Source: Limnoperna fortunei
Lineage: Eukaryota > Mollusca > Bivalvia > Mytilida > Modiolidae
Length of the DNA: 64,000 bases
NCBI GenBank assembly: GCA_944474755.1
Contig: OX104115.1
Location: 31,852,043 to 31,916,042, forward strand
Direction of reading: 5' to 3'
The notes below the pieces were generated by a model that was not told the DNA's origin, made no database searches, and saw only the letters and a program-made list of their open reading frames with translations. Below, one piece after another: positions 56,374-64,000 of this stretch; the first letter of the stretch is position 1, and every line of letters starts with the position of its first letter. A program made the translations under genes and the position numbers.

Positions 56374-56550
56374 GACAAAGTCAAATCCAGGGATAAGAAA
56401 GACTTCTTATCACTCGGAGAAAATATCCGATCGCATTTGATAGATGATGTCATAGAGACGACCATAGAACTTCTGGAGAGATTACACCAACCTAGGTACA
56501 ACAAACCCTTGTCTGCAGCAGTGAGCGATCTATTTGAGTTTTTAAAGTAA
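56374..56550 (+). CDS. Possible orphan terminal exon, unrecognised
   Basis: After an acceptor-like 'tgtcatgtctag', 58 codons run open to a TAA. The translation is hydrophilic and helix-prone (DKVKSRDKKDFLSLGENI, later IETTIELLERLHQPRYN, ending AVSDLFEFLK). Composition looks more like protein than the surroundings, and stop usage fits a last exon. No family was recognised and no upstream partner exon was found, so it may equally be a transposon remnant or chance. Confidence 0.28.
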   Translation, partial: DKVKSRDKKDFLSLGENIRSHLIDDVIETTIELLERLHQPRYNKPLSAAVSDLFEFLK

Positions 56551-59500
56551 AATGTATTATCAATATACTAACACATTACTTTTAAAACGAGATTATTGAC
56601 TGTCCTATTCAAAATACACAATTTACCAATTTAGTGTGGTGGTATGTAAACTTGTTTCTTTACATGTACCTTTTGCTGAGACTTGAATAATTACTATTCG
56701 GGTGTGAAGTGTGAAAACAACTTGTTTACAAAGTAAATGTCCACACTAACTACAGTAGCAGCAGTGTTGATGTATATGTTGGGAGCAAAAGGCAAAAGTT
56801 CTTGTTGATTCATCTGCTACTCCTATATCTTTTAAGCTATTCTTTACTTAGACCGCAGCTGCGTCGAGTAGTACAGGCAACTACCTGAGTTAAAATGTGC
56901 TGGTATGGACAAATTTAATTTGACCATAGGGTCTGAATAATACTTAACAGTCGTAATAGATCTCTCTTTCAAAGGTATAATAGGTGTTGGATTTTTTCAA
57001 GGAGTAGCGGTGTATAATCTTATTACATAATGAAAGGTATGCTATGCAGAGGTCAAACGATACCATTACATTTCAAGGGGAGTAAAGATTGTTAAGTGTC
57101 ATTAGCGGAGAATAACTGCCGGCCTTCCACCAGATGGTGAAGTATTGGCCCGGGGTTACCCGTCATCAAACATTAACATTGGTTCAGACATCGTTGAATC
57201 ATTCTACAAGTTTGTTTCTAGTCTTATTGGTAACAACTCTAGTGACCTCTGGAGACATCATATTTTTCTGTTTAATGAATGTATCTGATGAAAACAAAAG
57301 CACAATTGCAGACGTGATAATCAATGGCAAAAACATGGGAAATATTGGAACAATTATATGAATGTCATATTATTGTCAGTGTTTAGAGATGATTTAAAAA
57401 TGAAATGGTTGTTTTAGTTGAAACTGATAGTTTTATCATCCATTTCATGTTCATCGCCTGAATATAGCTGAAATATTGCTGCTCGGGCGTTCAACACCAT
57501 TAATCAATCAATCATATTCAGAGATGTTCGAATTATATGTTATAGGTGTATCCGATTTGGTTTAATAGTTTTTTTTCAATTGTTTTACTTAAAATTTTAT
57601 TATATAGACGATTGTTGAAGGCAAGAAAAAATCATCTGATTATAATATCTCATCTTTGAGAAAAGTACTGTTATAAAAAAAGCGTTGGAAAGACAAATGT
57701 AGACCGTACAAATACAATACATTGACCTTTTCGAAATCACAATCACGTGGTTCTGTGGGGAAAAGGGGGGGGGGGGTTAATATCGACAGTTATCGCGTCC
57801 TTCAAGGGAAGATAAAAGAAAAATAAAAAAACAAGTTACAACTTCTATTGATTTAATTTTACAGTAATTAAAATTGTTTCAAAAGATTTGCAGTTAATTG
57901 TATTCCAAACGTCAAACTAACAATCATGTGCATAAACCGATTGCTAACAACTTTCAGAATTTAAAATAAAACACACAAAAATTAAATAAGATTCATATTT
58001 TTGTCAGAGATATGTAATTATATTCTGCTTTAGCAAAACAATTTATGAGATTATTAACTTGATGACCTTTATTAGAATGTAACTGAATTGTTTTTCTATT
58101 GTATTATTATATACATTTTTCAAAATTTCATTTAGCTTTTTAAATTTTTGTTTGTTTGAGGACTTCATATACGTTTAATGTAATTCTATAAGTATCTTAA
58201 TATAACCTGCTTTAAAAATAGTTTTACATCAAAATTTTTAAATCTTGAATTAAATAAAAATCCATATTTTGGTGTATTTTTATTATAAAGAATTTTTTCC
58301 GAACCAATGTCTATGCGACTTTTTTTACTGATTCATGCATCAATTTTTTTTAAATAACATGCTTGTTTTAAAATTTAATTTTCGTAGAAAAATCATAATC
58401 TAAATTAGCATTTTCGCGGCCTAATGTGCGAGTCTTTCAATTTTACCTTCCATCAATGTACAGTGTAATAAATAAGCCATTAGCAGATAAACGAGACATA
58501 TCTAAGCTACAATTACATCACACAAATATATCTCTATAACTCCCCCCCCTAAAAACAAAACACGCACACGTCTCGTTGTCGGTTTATCTCATGCGCGAGA
58601 GTTTGGGATTTCGAAATCGTCAATAATCATAACCCATGGAAATTACATTTCATGTTCAAGATTGACTAATTTTCTACATAAAAATGGTTCCGTTTTCTTA
58701 GAAATAATACTGAAAATAACCCACCAAGGCTTTCTGGATGAGTGGTCACAAACAAGGGTTTATGATGATGCCCGAGGGGGACGTCATGCATTACGTAATA
58801 CTACATAATGTTAAACTGCAATATTGTTATCAATTCATCTTATGAATTCCTATAAAGGCAAATAAAATCACATTCTTTTATGTGAGCATGAAAAATTCAA
58901 AGCTTAAGTACCCCTATAAATTGTGACATAACCCAAGAAATAAATGTGAAAATTATCAATCAAGTCAATTTATAATCATCTTCATTTTATATGTGCAGAT
59001 ACAAATGCACAAAAAATATGAAGTTTGCCCTATCAGTCGACAAACAAAATATAATAACAACCAAACAAGTCTTTCTAACATGAACATTACGTAATATAAC
59101 GTAACAAATCTAAAAAGGTCTTTTTATTATCAAGTTATCTAATTAATAAAAGAAACACAAAAATATACAATTTATTACGTGAAGATATGAATGCATTAAA
59201 AAAATTAAGAAGCATACCACATAAATTATGAATTAATCCAAGAAATAAATTGAAGTGATCAATTCTTTCTGATCCTTTCTAGAGAAGATATACATGCAAT
59301 TTTGAACATCTTTACTACTTCTTATTAGATCAGGACAAAAAATGTATTTTAAACGTTAAAGGATTTGACTTAAACGAAAAACTGTAAATGAAATATTTTT
59401 TTTTAATATTTAATTAGCTATTTTATCACTTAAACATGAACTATATTGTGGAGTGGTTTTTTAAAATCGATTAATGGTCAATCGTAGCTGAAAACAATTG

Positions 59501-60165
59501 TATATCATTAAGAGATATTAATAAGAGATCGACCATATGAAAAGGGAAATAATCAAATTTTTTTCTCTTTTTCTCTGATGTGGCTAACCAATGTTAGGCC
59601 GAATGATTAAACAATAATTTAATAAGTAATAACACATTACAGGTTTCTGTTCTACTGGTCTACTTTTGATAAAACAATTAATCGATTACCTTTATCAATT
59701 AATAAATTCTTTATTATATATTATTTTTGAAAAGTTTTTTTGAAACATTCATATTAAGTATTCTTTTTAATTTTCGTTTTTTTATTATAAAAGCATGTAA
59801 AATATGTAAATTTCACAATTCGTTTCATCTTCAAATAATACGTTATATGTAATTATTTATAAACCCACCAATATATATGCATGTAATTAAGTGATGGATT
59901 CTGGATCGAACTGATCACGGACGGTTACCAAGGTTATTTTCAATTTTAGACAGATGTATTCTGTACAGAAATTTGCCAGGGATAACTACAAAAGCTCACT
60001 GACTAGAAGAAATACAGAAAGGAATTTCTATACCGAGACGGAAAAGCCCTTAAATAGGGTTATAAGAATAATAAAACGTCTTGAAATCTCGTAATAAAGA
60101 ATGAAATTGAAAAAGCTTTAAAAATATTTTTGTAATATATATGACATAGGTTTACTAGAATACTT
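56551..60165. other. Long A+T-rich stretch, essentially featureless
   Basis: Only a SINE-like tail in plus orientation at about 57462-57520 ('tatagctgaaatattgctg', 'cgttcaacaccattaatcaa') and a run of 12 or so G near 57766. The frame at 57134-57361 is not recognised. No gene, RNA gene or tandem array is seen. Confidence 0.5.
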
Positions 60166-60174
60166 AAATTTGGA

Positions 60175-60470
60175 CGAATAGAATACAATTTTGACTGCCA
60201 CTAGAAAAGTATGGAATTTGGTAGGGACAGAGAATTAAGGCTACAACGAGACTAATCTTTTTTTAAATCTAGAAAATTTGTCTTTATCGTGCAAGGAGCG
60301 TGAAACTCTCCAAACATTTAACCCAGTATGGTCCTTGTCCATGCCTTCCGGATTTGGACCTGACAATGCCCATTTCACCCACAAAGGAGCGCCACCCAGG
60401 GACACGTTGGGGTGCTGTGTGGGTCGAGCACTGAGACTTCTCTCAGTATGGTCCAAGCTTATGTAGAAGC
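60175..60470. repeat. Best copy of a dispersed repeat family
   Basis: 'ttttgactgccactagaaaa', 'tctttatcgtgcaagg', 'acccagtatggtccttgtcc', 'cacccacaaaggagcgccac' and 'gtgtgggtcgagcactgaga' occur in order. Fragments lie at 660, 4890, 5255, 14085, 47864, 61430 and 62460. Open frames on both strands across this patch are repeat sequence. Confidence 0.65.
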
Positions 60471-63045
60471 TAAAATTAGTCTACTCGTGTTCGACATAAA
60501 CGAAAAGGTCTTTAACTTGCAATCGGCCTAGTACGTTTCAAACACGGCAACAACAATAACCTTTTCAAGCGCTCATTATCCCCAAAGAGAAGGCATATTT
60601 ATTTATTTGCCACATACGGACAGTTCAACACCGATTTCTGAAGAAGGCTCTCAAAAATACTAAAATTTTAATCGAATAGTTATTTGTAGAGCGCACACTT
60701 CATGCATTAGACTGTTGCCATTAGCGTGGTACTTCTTTTCCCGTTAAAATAACGAGAGATCATGGACCAAACCTCAGTAGGGTCTAAGACATTAAAGCTT
60801 GTACTTGTAGCTTCTTAGTAGTTTTGTGTCCACTAATTTAAATATTAAATTCTAGTCGTTAACAGGTACTAAGTTGTGCCCATATACATGTTGTTAAATC
60901 TGTTTTGATCAGATATCACTGTTATTTGTTCGAAAGATAACTCGAGTATTTTCTTGCACTTTGTCTAGTAAAGTGTTCACAATTATTTACATTTCTGATA
61001 GTGACATTCTTATCAAGTTTAAAGTGTTGTAGGGGCATGTATTGGGTGAGAATCTTTTCAACATATTATCAGTCATACTAACATAGATGACCCCGTTGTA
61101 ATGTTTGATATTAATTACTTATGTGATAATAGTATCTATACGCACATCATACTTCTCGGAATTCCCTTCCTTTGTGGGTTAATGGAACACAATTAAAATT
61201 TAACTTGTTGATACGTATTATATACAGACCTAATAAATAGTGAATAAAACGAATTGCTATTACTCTTTTGATTATTATCTTTTTTCAAACCGTATTTAGT
61301 TTGCAACTTTTCTCGTTATACATTAGACTATTGAGGCAAATCCTAAAAATTTATCCTGGCAGCTTATTTATAGATTAAGATTACGTGGTATAGCGAATCT
61401 GAACTCAAAATTGACCTACACACAAGATTCTGGTCGAGCACTAGGAACCCTCTGGGTATGGTCCCAGGAAAAACTTGAAAATATCGTTATAACCAATCAA
61501 ACCACGAAAATAAATACCAGAAAACTAATACTTACAACCACACACTGGCAAAAACACATCAGCAAGACAAGATCCTTATAACTGTTTTATATGTGTCGTT
61601 ACTATTATGTTATTAAACTCGTGTAATCTGATATTGGTACAGAAGTGGATTCACAGAGCTGCGCGTCCGCGGGAGTGTCTGTGCGTGTCCGCGAGAGGGG
61701 TGTCGGTTATAATGACTGCAAAACATAGTGGGAAAGGTGTCTTGACAGAGCCACGCTCAATGTACGATAAAGACTTAATATGTCTACATTTTGTTAGACT
61801 TATTTTCCGCATCGATGTATGGTTTGTTAACTAGCTAGATTAGTAAGATTGAGTTATTGTCATGTATATAGTTGAATATTGCTCTATAAACGCCAACAAA
61901 GTTGGCACTAATCGTCTTTTTTTTAATTGTTGGAAGGTTTAAAAAAAATCATCTAATGATAAATTCTTATCATTCTTGGCTTTTACGTTTGTCATTTTCT
62001 TATAACTATCCAGACAACGATGGGTACAGATAAAGAATATCTTGCTAGTGCTAGCATACTCACCCTAGCATTTGTTTCAGAACAAAGTTGTAAACAGTTA
62101 AAATGATGGAGCAGTCAAAATGCAAGTGTCGAGCAAGGTTTTATTTAATGACAAACCTATTTTTTAAACTCCGTTTTTGTTTAGGTCAGTGATTACACTT
62201 TTCACCGGTCACAGCTCATTTATAGATTTAATAGTGGTCATATTTATCTTTGTATTGTCAAGTTATCAGTTTTAATCTGAAGCGTTTTAAATCGAAGTCA
62301 AACTCCCGTCTGATCCTTCTGTTCAGAGCTAGTTAACTGTTGCATTTTAAAATGAATTTTCGAGATCTAGCAAGTAAGTTTTATTAATATTTTTTCAGAC
62401 GCGTGCGTTTGATAATTGTTTTTGGGAAATTTGACAATGTTCCACAATAACAGAAGAATGACTGCCACTGGGAAATTGTAGAGTTAGCTAGGGATGAAGA
62501 ATTGAGCCAATTTTGTAGCTTAAATAAGCGTAATTTATTTACGTCTAGAGATGAATCACCATTCATACAAAAAAACTTCTTTGTTTCCGTAATTTAACAA
62601 CAAAAACAAGAAGGCACCAATTATCTCCCATTTGGGCGGTTTTTAATTTAGCTATTGGAACTGTCGCCAGTGAATGGTCTTAAAGTTAATTTGTTTTTTA
62701 ATAAAATAAAGGGTTTTGCCAAAGTCAAAATTATCTATTTGATATCACTTTCTAATTTGTGCCCCTGTATACATGAACATTGTGTTTGAGTTATTGACGG
62801 GACAGAAAACGGAAACGCATTTCTAAAAACTGTATATTCGTGTATAGTGATAGAAACATTTACACTAAAATATCTAAGGTAAAACGACTTTGTTTATCCA
62901 ATTTTGGAATGTCGTATGTTTGTTTAATTAGAGGATAATCAATTGCGCAGAATGAATATTAAAAATATGATATCGAGTGCCGCAGGACGCACCATATTCA
63001 ACAAGTGTGTGTTACGCACAAGAGTTAAATCTAAATGCGTGATCA
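60471..63045. other. No gene seen
   Basis: A+T-rich, with small fragments of the 60175 repeat at 61430-61470 and 62460-62525. The frame at 61607-61834 lies in a patch with several CG-rich words but has no recognised features. Confidence 0.5.
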
Positions 63046-63049
63046 TATT

Positions 63050-63787
63050 TTTATACCCCCCGCTCGAAAGAGTCGGGGTATATAGTAGTCCTCATGTCCG
63101 TCCGTCCACATTTGGTTTCCGGATAATTCAAAAAGTTTAAATCCGATTTGAATGAAACTTTGGGATATTGTTATATATCAGGTTGGTAAGAAGCATAGCG
63201 ATTTTGGGGGAAATCCGTCAAATTTCAAAGTCGCAGTCCACGAAAAACGTTAGGATTTTTAACAAAAACGTTGTTTCCGGACAATAACGCAAAAAGTTTG
63301 CATCTGATTTTAATGAAACTTTAGAATATTGTTATATATCGGATTGATAAGAAGCCTATCGATTTTGAGGGAAATTCATCTAATTTCGAGGTCGCAGTGC
63401 ACGAAAAACTAGAAATTATAAGAAAAGATGTTGTCGGACAATAACTTAAAATGTTTGCATCCGATTTGAATGAAACTGTGTGATATTGTTATATATATTA
63501 TGTTGGTGAGAAGCCTATCTATTTTGGGGGAAATCTGTCAGATTTCAAGGTCGCAGTCCACGAAAAACGTTAGGATTTTTAACAAAAACGTTGTTTCCGG
63601 ACAATAACAAAAAAAGTTTGCATTCGATTTTAATGAAACTTTAAGATATTGTTATATATTTTGTTGGTAAGAAGCCTATCTATTTTAAGGGAAATCTGTC
63701 AAATTTCAAGGTCACAGTCCCCGAAAAATGTTAAATTTTTTTACAAATTAGCGGGGGTATCAGTGATCGCTAGATCGACTTGTCTAG
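63050..63787. repeat. Four ~150-170 bp tandem repeats with a possible Helitron-like end
   Basis: 'ttccggacaataac.caaaaa' and 'gattt.aatgaaacttt' start diverged copies near 63116, 63286, 63433 and 63596. Each continues with 'gatattgttatatat', 'ggtaagaagcctat', 'gggaaatctgtcaaatttc' and 'cacgaaaaacgttagg'. The block opens with 'tataccccccgct', has 'gtcggggtat' and closes with 'gcgggggtatcagtgatcgc'. GATC-GCTA-GATC can pair, and CTAG followed by T occurs at 63784-63788. The open frames here are repeat sequence. Confidence 0.75.
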
Positions 63788-63874
63788 TTAACATTCACCA
63801 TACGCGATTTTATTATCCTGTATATTACATATATATATAATATATCGTCAAAAACTTCAAGGAGCGTTGTTTAA

Positions 63875-64000
63875 CTTTTCTCGGAGCATCAATGTTTGCT
63901 AGCGACGACGGTAGTCCGTAACATTTTGACGTTACTTACAGGGAGTTAAAGTACTTAAATTTAAATGTCTCGGAGCGTCAATGTTTGCTAACGACGTCGT
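63875..64000. repeat. Two diverged direct repeats at the window edge
   Basis: 'ctcggagcatcaatgtttgc' near 63880 is repeated as 'ctcggagcgtcaatgtttgc' near 63969, each followed by 'ta.cgacg'. The spacing is about 90 bp; the array may continue outside the window. Confidence 0.6.

Noticed and set aside
60241..60466. Open frames on both strands in a G+C-richer patch
   Set aside because: The patch is a dispersed repeat with fragments at many other positions in the window.

Overview
The window looks like nuclear DNA of a bivalve mollusc, probably mussel-like. It is strongly A+T-rich, has GT-AG introns and almost no long open frames. It is crowded with tRNA-derived SINEs, decayed LINEs, DNA-transposon remnants and tandem repeats of types that recur in bivalve genomes. 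The organism call is inference from repeat style and gene families; no species-diagnostic sequence was tested. There are no bacterial operons, CRISPR arrays or rRNA genes.

Host genes. Two loci are well supported. (1) A single-exon class A (rhodopsin-like) GPCR lies on the minus strand at 9909-10970. A second, rearranged copy of the same locus at 11573-13172 keeps only its last 75 or so codons (12796-13031). (2) A six-exon ependymin-related secreted protein lies on the plus strand from 31049 to 53011 (218 residues), assembled here from splice signals and the ependymin cysteine pattern. Its first intron is 15.5 kb and acts as a sink for mobile elements.

Layout. 1-6200: no gene; diverged tandem repeats and repeat fragments. 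6207-13172: GPCR locus, a 52-bp satellite with a seven-monomer higher-order repeat, and the partial tandem duplicate. 14080-18840: two unrelated LINE reverse-transcriptase pseudogenes, one on each strand, the larger with RNase H and a zinc knuckle. 19928-22200: SINEs with target-site duplications, one of them inside a 102-bp tandem array. 23198-27631: four tandem copies of a 1.06-1.17 kb unit with 21-bp palindromes at the junctions and clustered AGGTCA motifs. 28100-30500: SINEs, a LINE 3' end and a 40-bp minisatellite. 31049-53011: the ependymin-related gene. Its intron 1 holds a (TA)n-centred 136-bp palindrome, a 460-480 bp repeat array with a Helitron-like end, a DUF3504/Crypton-like recombinase remnant, a PIF/Harbinger-like transposase pseudogene, and a 4.9-kb candidate element with inverted ends that carries a RecQ-family helicase pseudogene and a second, unidentified coding remnant. 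53890-54720: another LINE 3' end. 54720-63050: mostly featureless A+T-rich DNA. 63050-64000: another tandem repeat with a possible Helitron-like end.

The most unusual content is the candidate 41465-46358 element (RecQ-type helicase between inverted ends, inside a host intron) and the short motif that its helicase flank shares with the hairpin beside the DUF3504 remnant. All transposon genes seen are broken. Coordinates of repeats and pseudogenes are approximate; coordinates of the GPCR and of the ependymin exons are exact to the splice model given.
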